Part shown: positions 1 through 11,539 of the stretch, in pieces
How the letters are laid out: the number at the start of each line of letters is the position of its first letter
Numbering within the stretch: the first letter of the stretch is position 1
NCBI GenBank assembly: GCA_023362775.1
Contig: JALMGJ010000008.1
Span: 35,328,501-35,392,500, forward strand
Direction of reading: 5' to 3'
DNA from: Charina bottae
Lineage: Eukaryota; Chordata; Lepidosauria; Squamata; Charinaidae
Length of the DNA: 64,000 nt
Position numbers and translations under genes: made by a program
Notes under the pieces: generated by a model
Database searches by the model: none
Seen by the model: the letters and a program-made list of their open reading frames with translations, nothing else
What the model was told of the DNA's origin: nothing

Positions 1-286
1 GACCTTGGGCCAGTCACTCTCTCTCTCAGCCCTAGCAAGGACCCAATGGCAAACCAGGAGACTGAGAGTTCTAGTCCCACCTTAGGCATGAAAGCCGGCT
101 GGGTGACCTTGGGCCATTCACTCTCTCTCAGCCCAACTCACCTCACAGGGTTGTTCTTGTGGGGAAAATAGGGGGAGGAAGGATTATTAGGCATGGTCGC
201 CACCTTGAGTTATTTATAAAAATAATAAAGGTGGGATAGAAAATAATTAATAAATAAATAAATAATAACTTCCGCCAAGGCTGCAC
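1..286 (+). mobile_element. Mosaic dimeric tRNA-derived SINE, 5' end cut by window
   Basis: The sequence holds two head-derived units in tandem. The first runs to about base 50. The second carries a B-box-like GAGTTCTAGTCC and ends in a TTATTTATAAAAATAATAAAG 3' region with a (TAAA) tail. The join lies at AAACCA (51-56), exactly as in the copy at 56037-56420, so this is a propagated subfamily and not a single accident. The true 5' end is outside the window. It is a non-coding pol III-type retroposon that depends on LINE enzymes. Confidence 0.8.
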
Positions 287-289
287 TTA

Positions 290-1185
290 AAAGATCATGG
301 TATTATACAAACCTTGAAGGATTCCTTATGTATGAAGGAAAAAGGCAGGAGAGTAGGCAGCACCCAGGAACTTTCCTTCCCAGACCTCCTGATTCCTGCA
401 GGTCTGATGTGCAAAGCAGTATTTTGAACTCTGCTGCAATGTACAGATAGTAAGGATGATGTGCATCCCAACTCTACTTCAAACACACACCTGCTTTATG
501 GTTTTCTGTCGGAGCAAGCTGTTTAGCCCATCTCCTAAAACCATTTCTCTCCTTCCATTCAGAAGGAAGAAAAGGCTCCTGGGATCTATTTGCTCAGAAA
601 CTTGGCTTCCAATGTACATGACAGATACAAACAGCTAATGGATGGAAAGACAGATCTAACTCCTAAGTTAATTATATCTGTCCCTCCCTCACTTAAAAAA
701 AAACCCTCACTCTTAAGAAATATGGAAAAATATATGATACTTTATATGTGCTCTTTCCTTGATTGTTCAGATATACATTTGTAGTTGCACTGGAGTTCGC
801 ATTACTTATGATACCCATACTGCTATATTTTGTAACCTTTTGCATAAAGCTTGAGTCTCTAAGGGTGGTAGGGTATGTGGCAAAACACACTCAGAGTCCT
901 CACATACTGAAGAACAGAATAACCATAGAGAATATCAGGTGTTGGGAAGTTCAGATACCTGCAAATCTCTTAACCTTACATTCTGTTCGAGCATTCTAGT
1001 CTTCTGTGCTACTGTTATCTGTTTGTTGCCCTTCCTGAATGACAAAGTAGTGACATGTGCAAAAAGAACTAGACAGGATTACTTGGGTATAATCTGCTCA
1101 GTCATCTGTTCAAACCCAACTCTGCTTGGTAAAGTCAGAACTTCTGGTATTTAGGGAGCAGTCTTGGTGTGGTAAAATCACTGGA
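290..1185. other. Unassigned AT-rich stretch
   Basis: No repeat family, exon or RNA gene was recognised. Small open frames (for example 763-999) show no domain or codon pattern that stands out. Confidence 0.4.
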
Positions 1186-1330
1186 ACCAGGGTTATGTGG
1201 TGCTTAAGGTGTTGGATTAGGACCAGGGAGAAGCAGGTTCAAGTCCACCTTCAGCCAGTGAAGCTCACTGGGTGACTCTCTTAGCCCAACATATCCCACA
1301 GAGTATTGTGGTGTAGGGAGAGAAAATCTA
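1186..1330 (+). mobile_element. Old tRNA-derived SINE remnant
   Basis: It contains a tRNA-like A box (GTGGTGCTTAAGGTG) and B box (GGTTCAAGTCC), followed by the CACTGGGTGACTCTCTTAGCCCAAC body seen in squamate tRNA SINEs. The copy is diverged and runs straight into an (ATCC)n microsatellite, which probably grew from its tail. Confidence 0.6.
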
Positions 1331-1331
1331 T

Positions 1332-1383
1332 CATCCATCCATCCATCCATCCATCCATCCATCCATCCATCCATCCATCCATC
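1332..1383. repeat. (ATCC)n microsatellite
   Basis: About 13 uninterrupted tetranucleotide units lie directly at the 3' end of the SINE remnant. Confidence 0.95.
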
Positions 1384-1789
1384 ATCTTGAGAAGGTTGCC
1401 CATGACTTTCAGCTCATCAGATTCCTTGCTATCTTGAAATTTTCAGCTTTTGACTTTGATCAGCTCTTGACTTTTCAACTCATTTATTGCTTCAGATGCT
1501 ATTTTTCCAGTCAGTTTACTTTTGTGGCCTAAACTTGGATTGGATTTACAACTACAAGATTAGCTTGATGGATTTATTGTGGTAATCACCCTGAAAACAA
1601 CTGCCAGTTGGGAGGCCAGTCCAGTATGCAACTTTGGTTCAGAAGCAGAAGGCAGAAGGCAAGGAAAGTGAGCAGTGTTAAGGAGCTCTGGAAGCAAAAC
1701 ATTCTTAATTGCATGAGATGTAATCACATTAACAGCATATAATTCATTTCATTTTCATTTGAAATTAAATCATGTCAAATATATTTCTT
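1384..1789. other. Unassigned stretch
   Basis: AT-rich DNA with no feature I could recognise. Confidence 0.4.
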
Positions 1790-1801
1790 ATTTTAATTCT
1801 A

Positions 1802-2127
1802 AAAGGCAAAGGTAAAGGTTTTCCCCTGCACAGTCGTGTCCGACTCTAGGGGGTGGTGCTCATCTCTGTTTATTAGCCTAAGATCCAGCGCTGTCTGAAG
1901 ATGCTTCCGCGGTCATGTGGCCAGCATGGCATGCGTGGAACGCTGTTTCCTTCCCACCAAAGTGGTACCTATTCATCTACTTGCATTTGCATGCTTTCGA
2001 ATTGCTAGGTTGGCAAGAGCTGGGGCGAGTGCGGGAGCTCACTCCGTCACACGGGGCTAGGGATTCGAACCTCCGACCTTCCAATCGACAAGCCTGGCAT
2101 CTTAACCACTGAGCCATCGCGCCCCAA
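1802..2127 (-). mobile_element. Sauria-type SINE, full length
   Basis: In minus orientation the element starts with a tRNA-like head (GGGGCGCGATGGCTCAGTGG with B box GGTTCGAATCCCTAG). It continues through the AGCATGCAAATGCAAGTAGATG body and ends in GTCGGACACGACTG plus CCTTTACCTTTGCC. That 3' end is the type shared by Sauria SINEs and squamate BovB. A 12-bp target duplication (ATTTTAATTCTA) lies at 1790-1801 and 2128-2139, so both ends are exact. It is non-coding and was probably mobilised by BovB. Confidence 0.9.
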
Positions 2128-2139
2128 ATTTTAATTCTA

Positions 2140-2555
2140 CCTACTTCTTTACCTACTTTTTGAAACATAGCCCCCACATTCTACTCAAAGGCCAATCAGG
2201 GCCCATGGTCTAAAAACATTCTGCATCCCCTATTCTGCAATTAGCTATGTCAGGCTATGAGATTTAGCAGGACTTGGAAGGTGAGAAGGCCTTAACAGCA
2301 GTACAGCTGGCCTTCTTTGTGAATGGATCCTTGTAGAATAGGAAAGATGCCAACGTTTATACAGTCTATGCTCACTATGTCAGAGTGGGTAGATTCTGAA
2401 TAGAAATCCTCTTCCTACCTGGATTCTTATTTAACTTATATGGGATTAGTATAAGCCAAACAATTTCATGATGTTCAGATAAACAGATAAACTTGTTCCA
2501 AATTTAAATGGAATGAAATGACAGTTCAGCATTACACAGAAGTGTTTTAAATTTT
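2140..2555. other. Unassigned stretch
   Basis: Ordinary AT-rich DNA. No repeat or exon was recognised. Confidence 0.4.
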
Positions 2556-2640
2556 ATGTATTTATTTACTGACAGAACTTATACGGCTGTCCATCTCAAC
2601 ATAGTGACTCTGGGCAACGTACAAAGTTAAAAACAATCCA
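2556..2640 (-). mobile_element. L2 LINE 3'-end fragment
   Basis: A (TTTA)-type tract is followed by a diverged form of the hairpin block CGGCTGTCCATCTC...GACTCTGGGCAACGTACAA. The intact version lies at the 3' end of the L2 near 51260. Confidence 0.7.
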
Positions 2641-2739
2641 ATCCATAATGTCCAAGGTCACAATCAACATTTCCAACATACACAAAAACAACATTAACCG
2701 GTAGAGCTCATTTAACGTCTTGGCCTAAATGCCAGGAAG

Positions 2740-3172
2740 TTTGCACTTTAAAATGGCTTCCAGGCCAAATTGACTTGTTTGATTAGAGAAAAAATATAAT
2801 CTACGTTTATTGCTGACTGGAAACCCCTTATGGACTTTTTGTATAAAACAGAAAAAAATGAACTTATGATATATGGCTTTGATTATTAGACAGAATAGAT
2901 TATAGAAAGAAGAGGGTCATAATGTAACTTTAGAAAAAGAGGTAAATTTATAATTGTACTTATAACTGCTGTAAAGAAGATCGGAAGTCACTTCTTTGTA
3001 TCTTTTTTCTTCCTTTTCTATTATTCTTTTACTTTTTCTTTCTTTCTTGCACTTTTAGCTTTCTGTTTGATTCCTTCATTTTTTTTTTTTCTTCCTTATT
3101 CTATATTACTTTGTATTAGTTTCTACCTCTGTTCTTAAAACTTTTAATAAAATTATTTTAAAAAAATAAATT
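2740..3172 (+). mobile_element. L1-like LINE 3' end, decayed
   Basis: The plus strand at 2809-2890 reads as a short peptide stretch like the end of an L1 ORF2 (ADWKPLMDFLYKTEKN), after which the frame is broken. A T-rich, TTTCTTTC-rich 3' region and an A-rich end follow. The family assignment comes from memory of squamate L1 3' ends and is uncertain. Confidence 0.45.
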
Positions 3173-3174
3173 AA

Positions 3175-4441
3175 AAGTAGCTTCCACTCAGTTTACTGTA
3201 CTTGTAGTCTGTAAGTGTGTTCTGCCACAAAGTAATGGATTAGCAGGAACATTTCTGGGATAGGGCACACTTGCAGGTGAGAGGAAAACTGAATGCAAGT
3301 CACTTTTAATAATTAACAGATGGTTTGGCATTATTAGAGTTATGGGGAATGAAATGGAGGAGGAAGATGAGCTCAACCTGTACAGGACAGAAGAAATACG
3401 AAATTGTACAAAGAAGAAGAAAAAATACTATGCAATACTCTGTAACTAGTGCACACAATCTTCTCTCTCTGGAACAGAAAAGGGCATTATAAAATTCATG
3501 AAATGTCACTTTTCCCCTTAGAATGTATTCTTCTGAAAAGATAGCTTTGGCTTATTTCAGATTCAACTCTGAATTACAAAAAAGGCCATCCGTTCACCCA
3601 CAGAGACTCCATTCTTGTGTCCTGTTTAGCAACATGACCGTTCTCAGCACTGCCCTAGCAAACCAAATTATAAATTTAAACATTTCTGTTCACTTCAGGC
3701 AAGCAGGAAGTTGGGAAGCATCACAATTGTGTTGGCCAGAGTAATACGCTTCTTGTCATCAGAACCCAATATTACAGACTGACAGTATTTGGAAGGGGTT
3801 ATTGCATATAAAATCATTCCATCACATTACTGCTGAGACAATATTGCTCTCTCCTGGAGCGAGTAGGAAAGCAATAATAAAAACTGTTGCATTTTATATT
3901 ACTTTTATTTCCACTTAATGGTGCTGGCTCTCAGAGATATATCTGACTCTCCCTAGAGCCTGACCTTAGTGTTTCCTTAGGAAAAGACCCCTTTTGTTCA
4001 AAAACAGTTAAGAGTAAAAACAACCACTGAGGCCCCAATGAAAGCACATTTTATTTTGATTTTTAAAACCTTCCCTTTTCTCTCTTAGAACAGCAAGCAG
4101 CAGACTACTCTTTCCCTTCACATCAAATTATTGTCTGACTCTTTCCTTCCTTCCTTGGACTCCCCAAATGATCTCCAGATCAATATTTGCATGCAAATAT
4201 TGTTATAATATGTGCGGTAAACTTCTAATGCTAAACAGGCTTCCCAGTGCTTGGGAAAAAAGGACACTAACTTGAATTCAGTGGATAGAAAAATGGAAAT
4301 ATATAAATGTGATAAAAAACATTTTGTACTCAAACGACACAGGCTGGTAGTGCCCAGCTCTCCAGTACCTAGCAGTGTAACAAGTATTCTAGTATAGAAG
4401 GTGTAAAACCATAGAATATCAAACAAGGAAAGAGCTTTGAA
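3175..4441. other. Unassigned AT-rich stretch
   Basis: No repeat, exon or RNA gene recognised. Open frames here (such as 4118-4465 on the minus strand) have the length expected by chance. Confidence 0.4.
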
Positions 4442-4449
4442 GTGTAGAG

Positions 4450-4870
4450 CACATGTGTAAAACACAAAGCCTGCAGGCCGAATCCGGCCCGCCAGGCCAT
4501 TTTATGTGGCCCTCTCTGAGCCTACAAGCAAGCAGGTGCGCTTCTCGCACTACCTGCAGTTAGGAGCATCGGGGGTCATGTCTACAGGGGCCTCGTCCAT
4601 CACTGTCAGTGTTTTAAAAATAAACAGTGAACTCCCGCCGCTCCTTCTCCTGCCCGCCCCCTTGCCAGCTCTCCTCTCTCCAGAGCCGGCCCCTACAATG
4701 TGTTTGTTTTTTTTACCGCGCTGAGTGCCGGGTGTCACGTGACAACCCGGCACTCAAAGTGAAACCATCACAGGACACAGATGAAAATTTCACTGATTTG
4801 TACAACCGGCCCTTTGAGGGCACCCCTAATGACCATGCGGCCCAAGATGAAATTGAGTTCGACACCCTTG
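4450..4870 (+). mobile_element. hAT non-autonomous DNA transposon
   Basis: The left end reads CACATGTGTAAAACACAAAG. The right end, read inward, is CAAGGGTGTCGAACTCAATT, and the two ends are diverged terminal inverted repeats. The flanks are 8-bp duplications GTGTAGAG (4442-4449) and GTCTAGAG (4871-4878), seven of eight bases matching. The right one fits the nTCTAGAn site preferred by Charlie-type hATs. The interior is GC-rich and has no transposase frame. A near-perfect 33-bp palindrome centred on CACGTG lies at 4723-4755. Confidence 0.88.
4723..4755. repeat. 33-bp near-perfect palindrome with CACGTG centre
   Basis: The arm GAGTGCCGGG..GTCAC is mirrored by GTGACAACCCGGCACTC with one extra base. 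It lies inside the hAT element and could form a hairpin in RNA or single-stranded DNA. Confidence 0.9.
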
Positions 4871-4878
4871 GTCTAGAG

Positions 4879-5585
4879 GATCAGTCAAATGCAAGAATTG
4901 GGAACCATAGGACCATAAGCCTAATCCAGCCCACTAGCAGCTCTCCAAAATGTTTCTCTTTCTAGCAGCTAGAATTGCATTTACAAGTGCCTCAACTAGA
5001 GTGCCTTCTAATACAGCTTTACCTCAGTCATTCCTCCTCCACCCCTCTTTGCCTAGGCCCTATTCCTGATGTTCTCCAACAGATAAAGAATCGGATCTTG
5101 TTCCTGGGTCAGAACCATTTATCCACTGTAGGACTAGTGGCTTTCTAAAATTTGAACGACTCAGACTTTGGATAGACATTGGAGGCAAAACTACATGATC
5201 AGCCCTCTAGCCATCAAACAATCCAAAAAGGATTGTTTTTTAGGTTGAATATTATAAATTGAACAAACACTATTACAGTCTCCACTTGGAGGCAGAAGCT
5301 CTGGAGCCAGCAACTGACCTACAAGACTCCTGGGGCATCCTACTATGAAAAATAGGAATCAGGTTAATTATGATGTGTTATCACTTTGCCTTATTGACAA
5401 ACTGACTATAGTGGTATTATATCTCTGAATTCTCATTAAGACAGAACTCAGGATTGCCTTGGTTATCATGAATTAAATATGATTTAAGATTAAGCTCCCT
5501 CCATGCACACAGCTCCATGAACACAGTAGAGACAAATAAATGCCTTCTAGTTGAGTATGTTAAATAGCACCACCATCCCACTATG

Positions 5586-5586
<1 letters not shown>
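4879..5586. other. Unassigned stretch
   Basis: Nothing recognised between the hAT element and the (CA)n tract. Confidence 0.4.

Positions 5587-5587
<1 letters not shown>

Positions 5588-5629
<42 letters not shown>
5588..5629. repeat. (CA)n microsatellite
   Basis: About 20 uninterrupted dinucleotide units. Confidence 0.97.
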
Positions 5630-5630
<1 letters not shown>

Positions 5631-5765
5631 TGTGTGGATGGAAGTTTGCTTTCACCACTTCCTTTACCATTTTGAGTATCCATCATAGTTTTCACAAAAA
5701 TGTAGCAGTAGTGAGGACATCTCACAACATGCCCCTCTTTAAGTCAAATGCTACATTAAGCTTTG

Positions 5766-5766
<1 letters not shown>

Positions 5767-5808
<42 letters not shown>
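5767..5808. repeat. (ATC)n microsatellite
   Basis: About 13 trinucleotide units. The poly-His frame across it is an artefact of the repeat. Confidence 0.97.
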
Positions 5809-5810
<2 letters not shown>

Positions 5811-5940
5811 CAGTTTTACCTTGAATGGCAATGGCTCTTCAGTAAGTGGGCTAACAGGAAGTGAGTTGGTACTGGTGGCAGGACTCATATCTGTGCTCTA
5901 AGAGAAAATGAAAGAAAATCCAGATTTAGACTGGGACAAA

Positions 5941-6875
5941 TTATCATTGTCATTCATTCATTCATTCATTCATTCATTCATTCATTCATTCATTCACCCA
6001 CTCATTTTATATGGCTACCCACTCACCAAGAACCCACTCACCAAGGGTTAAAAAGTTTGAAATGTCAAAATAAGATAATAAAACATACACGGGAAACAAA
6101 ATACAGACCTCATGCAATTACAATAGGCTCATATACTATCCTGTCCCAGTGCCTGGGGAAAGAACCAGGTCTTCAGTGCATTCTTAGTCTAACAGGGTCA
6201 GGGTCACCTGAATCTTGGGGGTGGGGAGTGAGGATACTGTTCCATAGGGCAGAGGTTGCAACAGAAGGCATACCTCCTGCGTACCATGAAACATTATGCC
6301 CTGTTTAATTGATGCCAACTCAGAACATGCCACCGTCAGATCTTGAAAAATGGACAGAGATAATTGGGTGTTATTTCTTGTGTTACAAAGCATCCCAAAA
6401 ATATACGGGAGATGGTCCCACAAATATACAGGCTCTGTGTCTTGTAGGGTTTTATAGATGACCACAAGCACCTTGAATTGCACCTGGAAGTCTACTGGTA
6501 ACTAGGGCAGCTCACACATAGTAATGTTATATAGTGTACCAAGGTCCACCCAGCTCTACTTGTATTTGTCACATTCCGGACCAGTTTCAGCTTCTGAGTG
6601 TTTTTCAAGGGCAGCCACATGTAGAGTGTGTTGACAGTAATACAGGTGAGAGACGTCCAAGGCATGGGTTACCAAGTAAGACCCCCAATCCAGAAACAGG
6701 TGCAACTGGCATACAAGATAAATTTGTACAAAGGTCTTCCTAGCCATATCTGTCACCAGCTCTTCAAGAAGGAGTTGAGAGTTTAGGTGGATCCCCAAAT
6801 TGCACACCATCTCCATCTATGGAAGTGTAATCCCATTCAAAGCTAATTGTAGAAATCTATAGAACTGGGTACATT
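5941..6875 (-). mobile_element. Decayed L2 LINE, RT C-terminal part to 3' end
   Basis: On the minus strand, 6556-6816 translates to a peptide that aligns with the intact L2 at 48107-51130. Matching features are VCNLGIHLNSQLLLEE, then a THALDVSHLYYCQ stretch equivalent to THALVISRIDYCN. The 6184-6483 region matches the following FKVLVITFKALYGIGPGYL block. The frame is broken many times. The 3' end has degenerated into the (ATTC)n tract at 5951-5996. Confidence 0.8.
5951..5996. repeat. (ATTC)n microsatellite at L2 3' end
   Basis: About 11 tetranucleotide units lie directly beside the degenerate L2 terminal block (TATGGCTACCCACTCACC). Confidence 0.93.
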
Positions 6876-9295
6876 CACACACAAATTGATCCTCATTTAT
6901 TGTTGGGACACTTTATAGTACAAGGAATAACATCCTATTTATAGCAACTGCAAGTGCACTATCTGCCCAATGTTTATTTTAACAATTTTTCCTTGGTGCT
7001 TTTTAACAAACACCTTCGGGGTACTTCCACTAAATAATGAATAAGATCTTCAAAATGACATCCTGAGCAACACAAGTATGTAAGCACCCTTAACAGTCCC
7101 AGTGGGAACAATTATTAACAAAATGCCAGTGAACAATATAATGCAAAATGCTGTGGTCAAAAAGATCAGCTTCTTATTGGACAGCAACAGAAGACCCCAA
7201 GAGGAAAGTAGAAGTGCTGAGTTTCTCAGTTCTCAGAAAGCCATTCCAAACAGGAATAAAACTGAACAACCACTGAAATGTTAAAACATTGTAAGAAGGA
7301 AGCAGAACTAGTCAACTTAGCATTTTTTTTAGAGTATGGAGAAATCTTCATGGATGTTCATGCACAGCTCCTGGTCAGCTCAGCAAAATAAAACTCTATA
7401 AATAATTGAATGATGTATAACACTGGTGATACCTGGTCAGATAGGTCCAGTGAACAGTGGTCTTTCTTCACCCCAAACCAGTGGAACAATGAAACACTTG
7501 GTTTTCCCCCCCATTATTTCCTTTTACTCCTTATTAAAAAAAAAGTCCACTGGTGGACCAGTTGAATGCCTTCACCCACTTCCAAACTGGTGGAGTAAAT
7601 ACTGGGGTGAACTGACAAAAGTTCTGTCAGCTTCCCCTGCTAGCTCAAGTGAGAGTAAGAATGTTAAATCTGTCTATAGTCTTTTGTGAAATTGGCAAAT
7701 TTCTACCCAAAACAAAGGGATTCATGAAAAAGATTGCTAAATAGAAACCACATGCCTTCAACAATACATAGAAACCACATGTCTCAAAGATCTGTCCACA
7801 GAAAAAAATTAAAGTGGTGCTTGCTAGCCCATCATGGGTACAAAAAGGAAAGCAGCAGGGGATTCCAGCAATCAAGGCTCATCTTCACTGTTATCTGGAC
7901 AGATCCCCGTTTGACATCATTGTCAAAAGTGAGGAGCAGATTGATATCTGGACAATGATCTCTTAAGCCGGCTTCATTTCCTGCTAAGTCCAGCACAGGT
8001 GACAAGCAACTTAAGACTGCTGTGAAAATGAACCCTTAGTCAAGCTCAGAATAGATTCATCAAAACAAACATAACAAAATCAATTAATACATGATTTCAG
8101 TAGGTAAACGTTTGGATCCAGCCAATTGTGAATATACTGTAACTGCCAAGTATAAGATGTGGTTGGGAGATTACCTATTGTACATATCTTATCTAGGCAG
8201 TCTGAACTACAAACATTCAAAGGACTTTTTAATTCTGCAACATCTCCAGATATATCAGCTATTCTTTGTGAAATTTGATTGTCTCTCTCATCACTCATAA
8301 AAGTGAGTTGTTGAAGCTGTTGGCTTACTGTTGTATAGAAAGAGGATACAGCAGTGACTCTAAATAGCTCTGATTTAAAATATGTATAGTATCCCGGTTC
8401 TCCTAGCCCCTAATTTTCTCTGCAGCCACTGCTTCTCAGCCAGAGTATGCAGTTCTGCAATAGTGAATACTGACTTCTCTCAATATCACTATCCAAATTT
8501 ATTGATCCAAGAATTTAATGCTGACAGAAAGTATTTTTGGTGGATATTAGAAGCGAGAGAACAAATAAATCTTGATAATTAAAGAAAGGAGAAGACAATC
8601 TGTATATTTTATAGTTATTTAAAAGCAGAGGAGTGAATGCCAACTTATTTTCAGGGTGACTGCTTCCATTGTTTCGTTGCCACTATGTTCAGTTGAGGTT
8701 TACAGCCTAGAAGTTGAATTACACTTAATAAATGTGATATGACTTAATAAACAAGTCAGCATTTTGGATGCTTCAGACTGAAAGATCAGTAAAGGAGTTG
8801 GCTATAGTGATCCTTCATCCTTATGACATACTGTATTTGCTTTATTGCTGGCCCCCAATTTTTCCTGTTCTCGTTCAGGAGCTGTGAAAGTATGTGGAGG
8901 AGGAGGGTTATTAATGACATCCATGGATTGAAGATACTCACTGACACTCCTCTAGTCTCCATTTAGTGGTTGACCACCCTCTTGGAGGAATATTACTTCG
9001 CAATATATAAATCAGAAAAGTTTATCTAGCAAGTTTCATGCCTGAGTCCATCCTATTTCTCAGAAAGTGGAAGGAAGATCAGACAAAAGATATACTGGGA
9101 AGTATATCAGCAGAGGGTTTGATCTGAACTGGGACATTAGAATTGGTAGTAGAACAGCTTTACCCCTTTAGAACAGACTGGTCTCATTACTGGGATTAAA
9201 GACCTTGCAATTATCAACAAATAATCATATTGCTTCAACTTTGCCACCTTGCAACATCTTTAAAATAATGTGATAAATGTGATAAAGTGACAAAT
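6876..9295. other. 2.4 kb without recognised features
   Basis: AT-rich sequence. Small open frames are not conserved-looking, and no SINE heads, terminal repeats or splice-bounded exons were noticed. Confidence 0.35.
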
Positions 9296-9333
9296 CTGAT
9301 TTGTCCACAAAGAAAGGACCAAAGAAAAGGCAT

Positions 9334-9664
9334 AAAGTAAAGGTTCCCCCCGCACATTTGTGCAGTCGTGTCTGACTCTAGGGGCTGGTGCTCATCTCCG
9401 TTTGTTAGCCGAAGAGCCAGCGTTGTCCGAAGACACTTCTACAGTCATGTGGCTGCATGACGCTCGCGGAACGCTGTTACCTTCCCACCGAAGTGGTACC
9501 TATTCATCTACTTGCATTTGCATGCTTTCAAATTGCTAGGTTGGCAAGAGCTGGGGCGAGTGCGGGAGCTCACTCCGTCACGCGGGGCTAGGGATTCGAA
9601 CCTCCGAACTTGCGATCTTCCGCTCGACAAGCCTGGCATCTTACCCACTGAGCCACCACGCCCC
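9334..9664 (-). mobile_element. Sauria-type SINE with 38-bp target duplication
   Basis: The minus strand shows the full element, with a tRNA-like head near 9650, B box TTCGAATCCCTAG, body, and the GACACGACTGCACAAATGTG 3' domain ending in CCTTTACTTT. The flanking direct repeats at 9296-9333 and 9665-9702 are identical over 38 bp. This is far longer than the 7-16 bp of other retroposons in this window and shows a young insertion. Confidence 0.95.
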
Positions 9665-9702
9665 CTGATTTGTCCACAAAGAAAGGACCAAAGAAAAGGC
9701 AT

Positions 9703-11138
9703 GCCAAGCAACAAATAATGTGACATAAAGATACTGGATCTCTTAAGGCTTTTTCAAAGATTTAAAGCAGCCAGAATAAGTTTCATGACTCAAGAGACGA
9801 GTAATGATATTCCATGATAACATCCTCTCTCCAACATGGGGAAAAAACAAACAAACAAGCAAACCCATATGGATATTGAAAGATATGGGAAATTGTGCAA
9901 CTCCTGAAATAAACTGGGATCCACATGTGATTTTTTACCTAAATTATTTTTATTTTACCAGGCTTGTAAGCTGCTCCAACTGAAGCCACTGAGCAGTATA
10001 CAGTTCCCAATATTGTTTATTCAGATTAAAAACAATGGACATAACAAGAAAAAACAACAGTAATTCAACAAATCCATGGGGTGGGGAACAGTAGTTAAGA
10101 ATGCTATAATCAATAGCCTCAAAATTAAAACTTCATTGCTCACCAGACGAAGGGATCATTAGCATATGCTAAATCAGAAGGGTTGGAGTTCAATAAAAAC
10201 ATGGTCAAACATGTGTTGCTGTGCTGGTTCTTTTTAGTGAAAAGCATTGAAACGAATTGACTTGATCAATAATGTCTCATAACTATATTGATCTTGAAAA
10301 TGTTTCCTACATGAATCTCAAAAGAAATGCTTTAAGGATTACAAATATAATACATTTATTGCTAAAATGTTAAATAACAAATGAGTTGTGGTATTTGTTC
10401 ATCTTTTATCATATAATTTGCACAACAGGTAATAGAAGAATAAGCACTTGAATCAATAAACTTGCATGATGCCTCATACAGCTAGAGTGACACTGATAGT
10501 TTGAAAACACAGGTATCAAAGAAAAACCACAATGACACCATATGCTTCATGAAGTTATAACATAAATTATGTGCAATACATAATTCATGTCACTGGGACA
10601 TTGACATCATAATGCATGTGATGTTACTTGTCCTCTCTTTCCACCTCTGTGACACCCATGTCTGAAAGACAATTTCTCCTGAAGCATCAAAGTTAAAAAC
10701 TTCCCATACTGATGTCTAATAAGATTCTGTTCACTGAGAACATATTCAAGGAATAGAAACTGCAGACTTGAAGCTCCACAGCTAAGTAAGTTAAAATGAC
10801 CTGTCAAAATGGTTCCATACTGAAATCACAAAGAGGTCTTTGGAGAGTAGATGAAGCAGTGAGAATAATTGCAGTCACAACATTTAAGACATGTAAAATA
10901 GCTTGTAAAAAGCTTTGGTAGAATGCATGGCAACTCAAGGATATTAATTCCTTTCTGTAAGCTCCTGAAAAAACAAAACATGACCTTTTATGTGACATCT
11001 CCTTCTTCAATTAAGGGTGGATACATTACTTTTGACATGTAGAAATATACAAAATTTAATTTATTAACTTTAATACAAAACTATGCAAAAATAAAATGAT
11101 TTTTAGACTAAAAATAAAACTTAAAATAAAAATTACAT

Positions 11139-11140
<2 letters not shown>
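9703..11140. other. Unassigned AT-rich stretch
   Basis: No convincing element. A weak L2-like 3' end may lie near 9960-10020 but is too diverged to claim. Confidence 0.35.
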
Positions 11141-11191
<51 letters not shown>

Positions 11192-11202
11192 GTCTGTCTG
11201 TT
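11141..11202. repeat. (TC)n then (TGTC)n microsatellite
   Basis: About 23 TC units are followed by TGTC units, with interrupted TG after that. A second short TC/CA tract lies at 11471-11518. Confidence 0.95.
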
Positions 11203-11539
11203 GTGTGTGTAACTGCATGTTCACCACAGACTAAAGTAAAAAATATTAAGCCCAAGATTCAGAATGAAAATGCATTTCAACATGTTGAGTTCTAAATTTA
11301 GACATGGGTGAAAAATTAATAACATTGATGTTAATAACACTTAATCAAAGTGTCATGAGTTCAGTTGTATTCTTTCCAAAATAACTGTCTTCTGTGAATG
11401 TACACAGACTTTTTCACTGTGAATGTTAGATATTTTAATAAATGATATTCAATAAAAAGTTTTAATCTCCCTCTCTCTCCCTCTCTCTCTCTCTCACACA
11501 CACACACACAAACACACATATCTTATACAGGATGTCATT

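Noticed and set aside
1802..2127. tRNA gene-like A and B boxes in SINE heads (also 9334-9664, 35438-35670 and 51728-52054)
   Set aside because: The tRNA-like parts are diverged and fused to SINE bodies, with retroposon target duplications. They are not functional tRNA genes.
4118..4465. 115-residue minus-strand open frame
   Set aside because: Phenylalanine/leucine-rich translation of AT-rich DNA that overlaps the hAT left end. No domain.
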